This document shows, piece by piece, positions 52,382-60,289 of a stretch of DNA of 64,000 nucleotides. The stretch's first letter is position 1. Every line of letters begins with the position of its first letter. Origin of the DNA: Sinorhizobium kostiense (GTDB lineage Bacteria > Pseudomonadota > Alphaproteobacteria > Rhizobiales > Rhizobiaceae); assembly GCF_017874595.1 (NCBI RefSeq), contig NZ_JAGILA010000002.1:930001-994000 (forward strand). The letters run 5' to 3'. A model generated the notes under the pieces. It was not told the DNA's origin and ran no database searches. It worked only from the letters and a program-made list of their open reading frames with translations. The translations under genes were made by a program, and so were the position numbers.

Positions 52382-53422
52382 TTAGTTCAAAGCCCCCAAG
52401 GGCTTGCGTGCCTTGACTGCTTCCTGGGTCTTGGCAAGTTCCGGATCGGAAACCAGGCCGTAGGCGGCGAGCGGGCCGTCCGGGCCAGCCATTTCGTCCG
52501 ATACGAAGAACTCGACATATTCCTGCAGGCCCGGAATGACGTCCAGGTGAGCGTTCTTCACGTAGAAGTACAGCGGACGGGAAACCGGATATTCACCGGA
52601 AGCGATCGTCTCTACAGACGGCGTCACGCCGTTCATAGTGGCGACGCGCAGCTTGTCGGTGTTGTTCTGGTAGAATGACAGACCGAAAACGCCGATGCCG
52701 TTCTTGTTGGCTTCGATGCGAGCGAGCGTCTCGGTGTAGTCGCCGTCGATGTCGACCGAAACGCCGTCGGTGCGCAGAGCCATGCAGGCCTTTTCAGCTG
52801 CTTTCTCGTCGCCGCTGCTAGCGGCCTTGTGCGCTTCAAGCGTGCCATTCTCTTCGCAACCGGCGATGATGACCTTCTCGTCGAAAACCTCACGGGTGCC
52901 GTGTTTGGTGCCCGGGATGAAAGCCAGGATCGGCTGAGCCGGCAGTTCGGCGCGGATTTCATTCCAGGCCTTGTACGGGTTGTCGACGAGCTGACCGTCC
53001 TTCACGACCTTGGCGGCCAGAGCGGCGTGCCAGTCGGCCGGGGTGAAGGCGTATTCAGGACCCTTGATGTCCGACGCAAACACGATGCCGTCATAGCCGA
53101 TGCGGACCTCCTGGATTTCCTGGACGCCGTTGGCAGCGCAGGCGTCGATGTCCGACTGCTTGATGCGCGAGGAGGAATTGGCGATATCGATGGTGTTCTC
53201 GCCCACACCTTCGCAGAGTTTCTTGCGGCCCGCGCCCGAACCACCGGACTCGACAACGGGGGTCGGGAAGTCGGTGTTTTCGCCAAAGGCTTCGGCCACG
53301 ATAGAAGCGTAGGGAAGAACGGTGGAGGAGCCAGCGATCTGGATCTGATCGCGAGCCACTGCTACGCCCGCGAAAGCGGCGGAAGCAGCCAGCGCCGCCA
53401 CGGTGAATTTAAGAGCTTTCAT
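52382..53422 (-). CDS. pstS: Phosphate-binding protein PstS
   Basis: A 346-residue periplasmic phosphate-binding protein. The signal peptide is MKALKFTVAALAASAAFAGV with cleavage after AVA. Phosphate-contacting loops are visible: IAGSSTVLPYAS, ESGGSGAGRKKLCEG and IDIANSSSRIK. The mature part resembles the PstS-like proteins of alphaproteobacteria with VRIGYDGIVFASD. It is the first gene after the Pho box and is separated from pstC by a strong hairpin. Expected to be strongly induced under phosphate starvation. Confidence 0.97.
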   Translation of the reverse strand: MKALKFTVAALAASAAFAGVAVARDQIQIAGSSTVLPYASIVAEAFGENTDFPTPVVESGGSGAGRKKLCEGVGENTIDIANSSSRIKQSDIDACAANGVQEIQEVRIGYDGIVFASDIKGPEYAFTPADWHAALAAKVVKDGQLVDNPYKAWNEIRAELPAQPILAFIPGTKHGTREVFDEKVIIAGCEENGTLEAHKAASSGDEKAAEKACMALRTDGVSVDIDGDYTETLARIEANKNGIGVFGLSFYQNNTDKLRVATMNGVTPSVETIASGEYPVSRPLYFYVKNAHLDVIPGLQEYVEFFVSDEMAGPDGPLAAYGLVSDPELAKTQEAVKARKPLGALN

Positions 53423-53526
53423 AGATGTTCTCCCGGAATGGGCTTGTGTTGGTGCGCTTGGGTGCCAGCGCTCTCTCTCGCCGTATCATCGGCGCCCCTA
53501 GTTAGCCGCCGATGGCCACATCTTTT

Positions 53527-53555
53527 ATGTCAAATTCATGAAACATTTGTGACAG
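53527..53555 (-). promoter_or_regulatory. Pho box with three direct repeats before pstS
   Basis: On the pstS strand, CTGTCAC, GTTTCAT and TTGACAT are three seven-base units separated by AAAT and GAAT, so they repeat every 11 bases. This fits the PhoB-binding consensus CTGTCAT-N4-CTGTCAT plus one more half-site. It lies 105 bases before the pstS ATG, in the phoR-pstS gap. Confidence 0.85.
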
Positions 53556-53616
53556 GCTAAGTAGCGGGAATCACTTCGAAATTTTGAGTCTTGCGAATTG
53601 TGCCCAGGCTTTTGTG

Positions 53617-54879
53617 TCAGAAGCGCACCGTAAAGACCGCGCCCTTGCCGAACTCCGAATGGATGAGCAGACGCGCCCTGTGGCGGGTCAGGATGTGCTT
53701 GACGATCGCCAGGCCCAGCCCCGTCCCTTTCTTGGAACGGCTCGCCTCCACGTTAACTCTATAGAAACGCTCGGTGATCCGCGGCACGTGCTCCGCCGAA
53801 ATACCTGGCCCGTAATCGGTAACCGTCACCTCCGCATGGCCGCCCTCGCCGCCGGTCAGCCGCACGTCGACCTTCTTGCCCTCCTGCCCGTACTTGCAGG
53901 CGTTCTCTATGAGGTTCTCGAACACCTCGATCAACTCGTCCCGGTCTCCCTGTACGACGACCGGCGTCTCCGGTACGTCGAGCGAGATCGTCACGTCGAG
54001 TTCTCCGGCAAGCGGGGCAAGGCCGTCGCGGACATGCCCGAGCAACGGCACCAGATCGACCGTGTCGTCGGGCGCGATATGGGATTTAAGCTCCAACCGC
54101 GACAGCGACAGGAGATCATCGACGAGGCGGCTCATCCGCGTGACCTGCTCGTGCATGATGCTGAAGAACTTCTCCTGCGCCTTCGGATCATTGCGGGCAG
54201 GCCCTTGCAGCGTTTCGATGAAGCCGCGCAGAGACGCAAGCGGCGTGCGCAGCTCATGGCTGGCATTGGCGACGAAATCCGACCGCATCCGATCGATGCG
54301 GCGGACCTGGGAGATGTCGCGGTAGCTGAGCAGGAAGACCCGCCGACCGGAATTGCCCTCGCCGATATCGGCAGGGGCAACCCGGACGACATAAACGGCA
54401 TCGGAGGGAAGCCGTTCCGTATGCTCGATCTGATTGGCCTTGCCGGTGGCGATGGTCTCACGCACCATGTCGAGAATGCCGGGAGAACGCACCCGGGCGG
54501 CAAGGTAACTCTCCGGGGGAATGGTGCCGAAGGCCTTCTCGGCGGCAATGTTCTGGAACAGGACGGTTTCGTCCGCCGCGATGACGAGCACCGGCATGTC
54601 GAGGGCGTTCAACACCGGGACCAGCGGATCCTTTCCATCCTCCATCGCCGCCGTTGCGACTATCGGCGCCGGCTGTTCCGTCGGCACGCTCCGGTTGAGA
54701 AGCGCCACAACGAAGGCGATCCAGAACGGCAGGATCACGAGGGGGTGAACGCCGGCGAATATCGCGAGCAGCGCAAGCACCGCGGAGAGGGCGAGGATCG
54801 CTCGTTCCGCCTTCAGCCTCGGCAGCAATTCCTGCCAAAACAGTTTCGTGCGATCCAACACGACACCCTCATCGCTCAA
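53617..54879 (-). CDS. phoR: Phosphate regulon sensor histidine kinase PhoR
   Basis: A 420-residue membrane kinase. Two N-terminal helices (ILALSAVLALLAIFAGVHPLVILPFWIAFVVALL region near 28-62) anchor it without a large periplasmic sensor. A PAS domain follows at about 85-190 (LDMPVLVIAADETVLF), then HisKA with the phosphorylated histidine in NASHELRTPLASLRGF, the ATPase N box ENLIENACKYG and the G box KGTGLGLAIVKHIL. It phosphorylates PhoB at low phosphate. As in E. coli, the signal comes from PstSCAB and PhoU, encoded downstream. It is divergent from ppk2. Confidence 0.95.
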   Translation of the reverse strand: MSDEGVVLDRTKLFWQELLPRLKAERAILALSAVLALLAIFAGVHPLVILPFWIAFVVALLNRSVPTEQPAPIVATAAMEDGKDPLVPVLNALDMPVLVIAADETVLFQNIAAEKAFGTIPPESYLAARVRSPGILDMVRETIATGKANQIEHTERLPSDAVYVVRVAPADIGEGNSGRRVFLLSYRDISQVRRIDRMRSDFVANASHELRTPLASLRGFIETLQGPARNDPKAQEKFFSIMHEQVTRMSRLVDDLLSLSRLELKSHIAPDDTVDLVPLLGHVRDGLAPLAGELDVTISLDVPETPVVVQGDRDELIEVFENLIENACKYGQEGKKVDVRLTGGEGGHAEVTVTDYGPGISAEHVPRITERFYRVNVEASRSKKGTGLGLAIVKHILTRHRARLLIHSEFGKGAVFTVRF

Positions 54880-54931
54880 TTGCCGCCTCCCGTGACGATT
54901 CGTCGGTAGTGACGGAGAGATAACGGCGCTT

Positions 54932-54954
54932 CATGACATGATTTTCACGTCATG
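54932..54954. promoter_or_regulatory. Inverted repeat in the phoR-ppk2 divergent region
   Basis: CATGAC and GTCATG are perfect inverted arms 11 bases apart, within an otherwise unremarkable 141-base gap between phoR and ppk2. It does not fit the 11-base direct repeat pattern of a Pho box. It may be a binding site for another regulator. Confidence 0.3.
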
Positions 54955-55020
54955 CTTGAAATCGCAACGCAATTGTGTCCTCCTCCAGTGAAATCCAGCC
55001 GCGCAGCGGGAGGCAGGAAG

Positions 55021-55923
55021 ATGGTAGTCGATACGGCAGAAAACGCGGCCAAGCCGGAAAGCCGGGCGGTCGAACTCCAGATCGGCGGCAAGACCCGGAT
55101 CTTCGACATCGACAATCCGGAATTGCCGCAGTGGATCGATGAAGAAGCCTTCGCTTCGGACGACTATCCCTACCGGAAGAAGCTCGATGAAGAGCAGTAT
55201 GAGCAGACTCTCGAGCAGCTGCAGATCGAACTCGTCAAGGTCCAGTTCTGGTTGCAGGCCACCGGCAAGCGCGTGATGGCCGTTTTCGAGGGCCGCGATG
55301 CGGCGGGAAAAGGCGGCGCCATTCACGCCACCATGGCCTACATGAACCCGCGCTCGGCTCGCGTCGTCGCGCTGACCAAGCCCACCGAGACGGAGCGCGG
55401 CCAATGGTATTTCCAGCGCTATGTGGCCACCTTTCCAACCGCCGGTGAATTCGTTCTCTTCGATCGTTCCTGGTACAACCGCGCTGGCGTGGAGCCGGTG
55501 ATGGGGTTCTGCACACCTCAGCAATACGAGCATTTTCTGAAGCAGGTACCGCTCTTCGAGAGGATGATCGTCGAGGACGGCATTCATCTTTTCAAGTTCT
55601 GGCTGAACATCGGTCGCGAAATGCAATTGAAGCGTTTCCACGACCGCCGTCATGACCCACTGAAGATCTGGAAGCTGTCGCCGATGGATATCGCGGCCCT
55701 GCAGAAATGGGACGACTACACGGAGAAGCGCGACCGAATGCTCAGGGAGACGCATAGCGACGATGCGCCTTGGATCGTTATCCGCGGCAACGACAAGCGT
55801 CGCGCGCGGGTCAACCTGATTCGGCACATGCTCAACAAACTCGATTACGACGGCAAGAACGAAGCGGCAATCGGTGCATTGGACGACAGGATCGTCGGCT
55901 CCGGCCCGGACTTCCTCAGGTGA
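55021..55923 (+). CDS. ppk2: Polyphosphate kinase 2
   Basis: A 300-residue kinase of the PPK2 family, which uses polyphosphate to phosphorylate nucleoside diphosphates (or the reverse). Walker A is GRDAAGKGG at 91-99 in [16 protein letters not shown]; the lid and Walker B region is [37 protein letters not shown] near 202 is also conserved. The whole sequence closely resembles the S. meliloti PPK2 studied as a one-domain enzyme preferring ADP. Start: ATG 55021 after GGGAGGCAGGAAG. Next to phoR and the pst operon, it links phosphate sensing with polyphosphate storage or use. Confidence 0.95.
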   Translation: MVVDTAENAAKPESRAVELQIGGKTRIFDIDNPELPQWIDEEAFASDDYPYRKKLDEEQYEQTLEQLQIELVKVQFWLQATGKRVMAVFEGRDAAGKGGAIHATMAYMNPRSARVVALTKPTETERGQWYFQRYVATFPTAGEFVLFDRSWYNRAGVEPVMGFCTPQQYEHFLKQVPLFERMIVEDGIHLFKFWLNIGREMQLKRFHDRRHDPLKIWKLSPMDIAALQKWDDYTEKRDRMLRETHSDDAPWIVIRGNDKRRARVNLIRHMLNKLDYDGKNEAAIGALDDRIVGSGPDFLR

Positions 55924-55953
55924 ACTGCGCAGAGACGGACCGCCCGCGGCAGA

Positions 55954-57135
55954 TCATTGCCCGGGCAGGACCCGGATGGCGAAAAGGTCCAGGCTGTTGC
56001 CGGCGCCGCTGACATCGCTGTTGATCAGCAGTCGCCCGGGGCTCTTCGGCGCGAGGCCGCGCTCAAATGTCACTTTGAACAGCGTATCCAGCCTTTCGTC
56101 GTGCACGGTGAAACGATGTCGGCCGCAGTTGCCGAGCGTCGAGAAATCGCAGGCGACGGAAAATTCCGTCGTCTTGCCAGCCATCGCCTTGACACTCAGG
56201 GCCAAGGTCGACGATTTGCCCGCGAGCTCCGCAAGTACATCCGCCGGGATTTCGATCGCGACGTCGCCGTCCTCGGTCCCGATGCTCGAGGTCAACCGGA
56301 CCCGCTCGCCGCCGTCGTCATTATAGGGCTCCGCGCGGGCGCGGGCAGCCGGCTTGACGGATGCGGTGTCCGCGGCGGTGAAGACCTCGACCCAGTCGTC
56401 GGAGAATCCCTCACGGGCGCCAAGGGTCGGCAAGGCCGTCGCGCCGTTGAAATCCTCGGCCTCCACGGTCGGCGGCGGGTTGGCGACATTGGTGTCGCGT
56501 TCGGCCGGCGCCCTCAAGAGATCGTTGGTTTGAACCCACCAGACGGCGGCGCCGGCCGCCGCTGCGAGCGTCGCGACCACCATCAGGAAGGAAAGGAAAC
56601 GTCCGCGCCTTCGCCGGGGAGGACGCTTTTCCGTCACGCCCAGATCCGTCATCCTCAGGTCGGATGCCGCCTGACCAGCCGCAACTGCAGCCGCCGAACC
56701 GGAGGCGCCGGGCGTTGCACTCTCGCCAGCCCCGCGGGAGGAAACCATCGGTCCATCGCGATCCGGCCGTAAGCCGCCGAGGCCGCCATCGGCCTGCGCG
56801 GCAGTCTCGCTCTCGCCCTTGGACGTCGGCTCCCGCTGCGCCGCACCGGCCGAGCCGGAGACATCGCCTCTGGCCTTCACATCTGCGAGACTGATGACCG
56901 GCGCGGCGGTGGCGCGCGCCTTCAGCGCGGTCCGCTCCTCCGTCTCTATCGCATGGATGATTGCCTCGAGCCGATGGCGCTGCCGCGCAATGACCTCGGG
57001 ATCCTCGACCTGCTGTTTTTGCAGACCATTTTCCAGCGCCTGGCGCGCCGACTGGTAGATGCGGGCGCGGATTTCCGCATTGCTCCTGTCCGAGCGTTCC
57101 AGTGCATTCCTGATCGCAGTCTCGAGTCCGCTCAC
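55954..57135 (-). CDS. Membrane-anchored protein of unknown function
   Basis: A 393-residue protein that I do not recognise beyond rhizobial conserved hypothetical proteins. Residues 1-80 are helical and charged (IRNALERSDRSNAEIRARIY; EAIIHAIETEERTALKARA). An Ala/Gly/Ser/Glu-rich disordered stretch follows. A basic KRPPRRRRGR then leads into one membrane helix (FLSFLMVVATLAAAAGAAVWWV) near residue 195. The C-terminal half is outside the membrane, beta-rich, with two cysteines (SVACDFSTLGNCGRHRF). Start: GTG 57135 with AAGGAA five bases upstream; the open frame is longer. It converges with ppk2, 30 bases away. Neighbourhood suggests nothing firm. Confidence 0.72.
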   Translation of the reverse strand: MSGLETAIRNALERSDRSNAEIRARIYQSARQALENGLQKQQVEDPEVIARQRHRLEAIIHAIETEERTALKARATAAPVISLADVKARGDVSGSAGAAQREPTSKGESETAAQADGGLGGLRPDRDGPMVSSRGAGESATPGASGSAAAVAAGQAASDLRMTDLGVTEKRPPRRRRGRFLSFLMVVATLAAAAGAAVWWVQTNDLLRAPAERDTNVANPPPTVEAEDFNGATALPTLGAREGFSDDWVEVFTAADTASVKPAARARAEPYNDDGGERVRLTSSIGTEDGDVAIEIPADVLAELAGKSSTLALSVKAMAGKTTEFSVACDFSTLGNCGRHRFTVHDERLDTLFKVTFERGLAPKSPGRLLINSDVSGAGNSLDLFAIRVLPGQ

Positions 57136-57324
57136 GTCAATTCCTTCTGCACATCGAACGTCCGGCCAATGACCGGCGGCCTCATCCCCGGCGGTTCCTC
57201 GCCACCTCGACGCCCTTGTTAACGTTTGGGTAACCGCTTGATTTGGAATCCGCAAGCCCGACAGCGTCGTCGATCACGACGTCCTGCGTCTTTTTACGCG
57301 ATTGACGTGTAGTGTATTCAGAAG

Positions 57325-57391
57325 CGTCGCAGTACCACTTGAACTGCCACAGGTCTTTGCCTTTGGATCGGCTCCGGTCAAAGCCGGTAAG
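57325..57391. repeat. Dispersed ACTTTG repeat, most diverged copy
   Basis: GTCGCAGTACCACTTGAACTG and a following GTCTTTGCCTTTGGATCGG to CAAAGCCGG keep the order and spacing of the complete element at 47767-47871. CCTTTGGATCGGCTCCGGTCAAAG-type pairing (CTTTG...CAAAG) replaces the CCTTAAA stem. It lies in the 359-base gap (57136-57494) between the unknown membrane protein gene and the flavoprotein gene, which otherwise holds only the operator-like site at 57452. Confidence 0.5.
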
Positions 57392-57451
57392 CGCGAGCGC
57401 AAAGTGCGCGCCATCCCGCTCGAGGCAAGCGGGTCGGCTGCTGCTATCAAT

Positions 57452-57473
57452 CTTACGCTTACGCAAACGTCAA
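57452..57473. promoter_or_regulatory. Operator-like site before the nitronate monooxygenase gene (site 2)
   Basis: CTTACGCTTACGCAAACGTC followed by AA agrees with the fadE core at 19 of 22 positions, including TTACGCAAACGTCAA. It ends 21 bases before the start codon, close to the ribosome site, so a bound repressor would block transcription or initiation. See also 29141 and 62468. The likeness is seen; shared regulation is inferred. Confidence 0.6.
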
Positions 57474-57494
57474 ACAATTGGATGGAGATCCGAA

Positions 57495-58499
57495 ATGTTG
57501 CCGCCAATTCTTTCCGGGATGAGACTGCCGGTCGTCGGAGCGCCACTATTCATCGTCTCGCATCCGAAACTGACGATAGCGCAATGCAAGGCTGGCATCG
57601 TCGGCGCATTTCCGGCGCTAAACGCGCGGCCGCAGGAACAACTCGACGATTGGCTGGCGGAGATCACCGAAACGCTCGCCGAACATGACGCCAAGAACCC
57701 GTACCGTCCGGCCGCCCCTTTTGCCGTTAACCAGATCGTGCACAAGTCGAATGCGCGTCTCGAGCACGACCTGATGCTCTGCGTCAAATACAAGGTGCCG
57801 ATCGTCATCTCCTCGCTCGGCGCTGTTCCGGAAGTGAATGATGCCATTCACTCCTATGGCGGCGTCGTGCTGCACGACGTCATCAACAACCGCCATGCGA
57901 ATTCGGCGATCCGCAAGGGCGCCGACGGGCTGATCGCGGTCGCCGCCGGCGCCGGCGGCCATGCGGGAACGCTTTCGCCGTTCGCGCTCGTCCAGGAAAT
58001 CCGCGCCTGGTTCGACGGGCCGCTGCTCCTCTCGGGCGCGATCGCCACCGGCGGCGCCATTCTCGCGGCCGAGGCCATGGGCGCCGACATGGCCTATATC
58101 GGCTCGCCGTTCATCGCCACCGAAGAGGCCCGCGCCAGCGACGCCTACAAGCAGATGATCGTCGACAGCAATGCAGCCGACATCGTGTATTCCAATTACT
58201 TTACCGGGATCCACGGCAACTATCTCAGGGCCTCGATTCGCGCCGCGGGCATGGACCCGGACAACCTCCCGGAAGCGGACCCGTCCAAGATGGATTTCGG
58301 CAGGGCCGCCGACGGCGCCAAGGCATGGAAAGACATCTGGGGCTGCGGCCAGGGCATCGGCGCCGTCGGCGAGATCGCCCCGGTCGCGGGATTGGTCGAC
58401 CGCCTGGAGCGCGAATACGATGCCGCCCGCGCCCGACTGGAGCTGGCGCATCGTGGTGCTGCGCCTACTCCGAAGGAATTTTCGAGTTCTCGGAACTGA
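57495..58499 (+). CDS. Nitronate monooxygenase family FMN protein (2-nitropropane dioxygenase/FabK-like)
   Basis: A 334-residue TIM-barrel FMN protein. The N-terminal GMRLPVVGAPLFIVSHPKL binds FMN, and AAGAGGHAGTLS carries the conserved His156. LSGAIATGGAILAAEAMGADMAYIGSPF binds the FMN phosphate. Characterised relatives oxidise nitronates, while FabK of the same superfamily reduces enoyl-ACP. The substrate cannot be told from sequence. ATG 57495 begins the family N-terminus and has GGAG upstream. The operator-like sequence shared with fadE and fadD suggests a role connected with acyl-CoA metabolism, which would be new for this family branch. Confidence 0.85.
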   Translation: MLPPILSGMRLPVVGAPLFIVSHPKLTIAQCKAGIVGAFPALNARPQEQLDDWLAEITETLAEHDAKNPYRPAAPFAVNQIVHKSNARLEHDLMLCVKYKVPIVISSLGAVPEVNDAIHSYGGVVLHDVINNRHANSAIRKGADGLIAVAAGAGGHAGTLSPFALVQEIRAWFDGPLLLSGAIATGGAILAAEAMGADMAYIGSPFIATEEARASDAYKQMIVDSNAADIVYSNYFTGIHGNYLRASIRAAGMDPDNLPEADPSKMDFGRAADGAKAWKDIWGCGQGIGAVGEIAPVAGLVDRLEREYDAARARLELAHRGAAPTPKEFSSSRN

Positions 58500-58575
58500 T
58501 GGCTTGAAATCTTGCCGCTTTGCGTTTATCAGCGCCTCACATTCGTTCCGCGGGCGCCCGCGGAACCGCCCCAGG

Positions 58576-58651
58576 GCCGCTTTAGCTCAGTCGGTAGAGC
58601 ACATCATTCGTAATGATGGGGTCACGTGTTCGAGTCACGTAAGCGGCACCA
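58576..58651 (+). tRNA. tRNA-Thr (anticodon CGT)
   Basis: A full 76-base cloverleaf with encoded CCA. Acceptor GCCGCTT pairs with AAGCGGC; D arm GCTC/GAGC; anticodon stem CATCA/TGATG with loop TTCGTAA giving CGT; T arm ACGTG/CACGT with TTCGAGT loop. It lies between the flavoprotein gene and the cytidylyltransferase gene. Confidence 0.96.
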
Positions 58652-58729
58652 TTTGTTTCACGCAATTCATCGCCGGCGGATAGCCTGAACGAGGGAATCG
58701 GCTGATGCCGGCCTCCTTGCGAGCCACAA

Positions 58730-59671
58730 TCACGTATAGAAATACCGCGTCAGGTGGAAGAATACCGGTGCGGCGAAGCTCAGCGAGTCCATGCGATCGA
58801 GCACGCCGCCATGGCCCGAGATCATCGTGCCCCAATCCTTCACGCCCATCGAGCGCTTGACGGCCGAGAGAGCAAGGCCGCCGAAGAAGCCCATGGCGAC
58901 GATGGCGAGTGCCATTGCCGCCGCCTCGACGGGGGAAAAAGGCGTGATCCACCAGAGGCCCGCGCCTGCCAGCACGGCAGAGAGCCCGCCGCCGACGAGG
59001 CCTTCCACGGTTTTTGACGGGCTCACGACAGGCGCGATTTTCGTCCTGCCCGTCAGCTTGCCGAAGACATATTGCATGACATCGCTCAACTGCGCGACGG
59101 TGATCAGGAAGAAGAGCAGCAGGAAACCCTGACCATCATAGCCCGGTATGTCGAGCATGATCAGTGCCGGTGCATGACTGATGCAATAGACCGTCAGCAT
59201 CAGCGCCCACTGAATGCGCGACACCCGCAGCAGGAACTGCTCGGCATCACCCTTCAACGCTGCGAGGGTCGGAAGGAGGAGAAAGCCGTAGACCGGTATC
59301 AAGATCGTGAACAGCGCATACCAGTCGGTCCAGATCAGCCAATATTGAAGCGGCAACAGCATATAAAACGCGCCGACGAGGAGCAGGTGGTCGGCCGCCC
59401 GCGTCGGCGTCAGCGAGACGAACTCGCGTAGCGTGTAGAAAGAGGTGAGCGCGAAGAGCACTACGGTCGCACCCTTGCCGAGGCCGAAGCTCAAGGCGAA
59501 GATCGCGACCATCACCCACCAGGCCTTGATGCGCGCATTGAGATTATCGACGGTCGCTCGGCCGCTTTCCGACGTGATCTTGCGCGATAGCGCAAAGCCG
59601 ATCAGAGAGGCGATCGCGAGAAGACTGCAGATACCGGCGAAAAGGATGAGAAGCTTATCGCTCAAAGACAT
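58730..59671 (-). CDS. Phosphatidate cytidylyltransferase (CdsA-like, YnbB type)
   Basis: A 313-residue membrane protein with about eight helices, making CDP-diacylglycerol from CTP and phosphatidic acid. The CDS signature is complete near the C-terminus: SAVKRSMGVKDWGTMISGHG, followed by GVLDRMDSL. SPSKTVEGLVGG, also diagnostic, precedes it. It is the last of three coupled genes (CDP-alcohol transferase, acyltransferase, this gene), six bases after the acyltransferase stop. The chromosome must also carry the essential cdsA, so this is a second, specialised enzyme, comparable with E. coli YnbB. Confidence 0.92.
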   Translation of the reverse strand: MSLSDKLLILFAGICSLLAIASLIGFALSRKITSESGRATVDNLNARIKAWWVMVAIFALSFGLGKGATVVLFALTSFYTLREFVSLTPTRAADHLLLVGAFYMLLPLQYWLIWTDWYALFTILIPVYGFLLLPTLAALKGDAEQFLLRVSRIQWALMLTVYCISHAPALIMLDIPGYDGQGFLLLFFLITVAQLSDVMQYVFGKLTGRTKIAPVVSPSKTVEGLVGGGLSAVLAGAGLWWITPFSPVEAAAMALAIVAMGFFGGLALSAVKRSMGVKDWGTMISGHGGVLDRMDSLSFAAPVFFHLTRYFYT

Positions 59672-59677
59672 GCGGCC

Positions 59678-60289
59678 TCACGTGATCGGGTACGAGGCGA
59701 GCGAGCCGACCGCTTCCCGGGCGCGCTCGAGGAATTCGTCTTTTTCCTCTCCCGCTCGGCTGGCGAGCGGCGCGCCGAAACGCACCGTGCAACTGATGGG
59801 AACAGGAAGGAAGGCTCCCTTCGGAAAGGCGCGCGAGGGGTTATCGAGGTAGGTCGGGACCAGTTCGACCTCCGGAAATTCCTGCGCCAGCCAGAAGAGA
59901 CCGCTCTTGAAGGGGCCCGGGAGGCGGTCACTGCCGCGCGTGCCCTCCGGGAAAAGGATGAGGGATTGGCCGTCGGACAACAGGCCGCGCAAGGGCGCCA
60001 GCGCCGCCCCGGGCGTGCCCTGCAAGGCCCGCTCGACGAGCACGGCGTTCAGCACTTTCAGCGCGATATGGCGGCGGATGCTGCCCCTGCCCCAATAATC
60101 GGCCGCGGCAATCGGATGGGTGGACGCGCGCAACGCCCGTGGCAGCGCCGACCAGATGAGGAGCGTATCTAGATGGCTGGCGTGATTGGCGAAATAGATG
60201 CGCTGGCGCGGCTCCGGCAGAGAGCCGACCCATCGCGCCTGGCCGCCGACGATAAAGCGGGTGAGGCCGATCAGCACGATATCAATCAA
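59678..60289 (-). CDS. 1-acyl-glycerol-3-phosphate acyltransferase family protein (PlsC-like)
   Basis: A 203-residue acyltransferase of the PlsC family. Motif I is NHASHLD with His36 and Asp41 (H-x4-D), and motif III is LFPEGTRGS at about 113-120; PTYLDNPSRAFPKG is motif IV-like. It acylates a glycerolipid or related alcohol. The start is a TTG at 60289 overlapping the TGA of the preceding gene by three bases; no ATG exists nearby in the frame, and the longer frame is the antisense-free overlap with the upstream gene. Translational coupling is likely. Confidence 0.82.
   Translation of the reverse strand: MIDIVLIGLTRFIVGGQARWVGSLPEPRQRIYFANHASHLDTLLIWSALPRALRASTHPIAAADYWGRGSIRRHIALKVLNAVLVERALQGTPGAALAPLRGLLSDGQSLILFPEGTRGSDRLPGPFKSGLFWLAQEFPEVELVPTYLDNPSRAFPKGAFLPVPISCTVRFGAPLASRAGEEKDEFLERAREAVGSLASYPIT

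Noticed and set aside
54932-54954. Pho box before ppk2
   Set aside because: The sequence is an inverted repeat, not direct seven-base units at 11-base steps; I could not fit CTGTCAT units.
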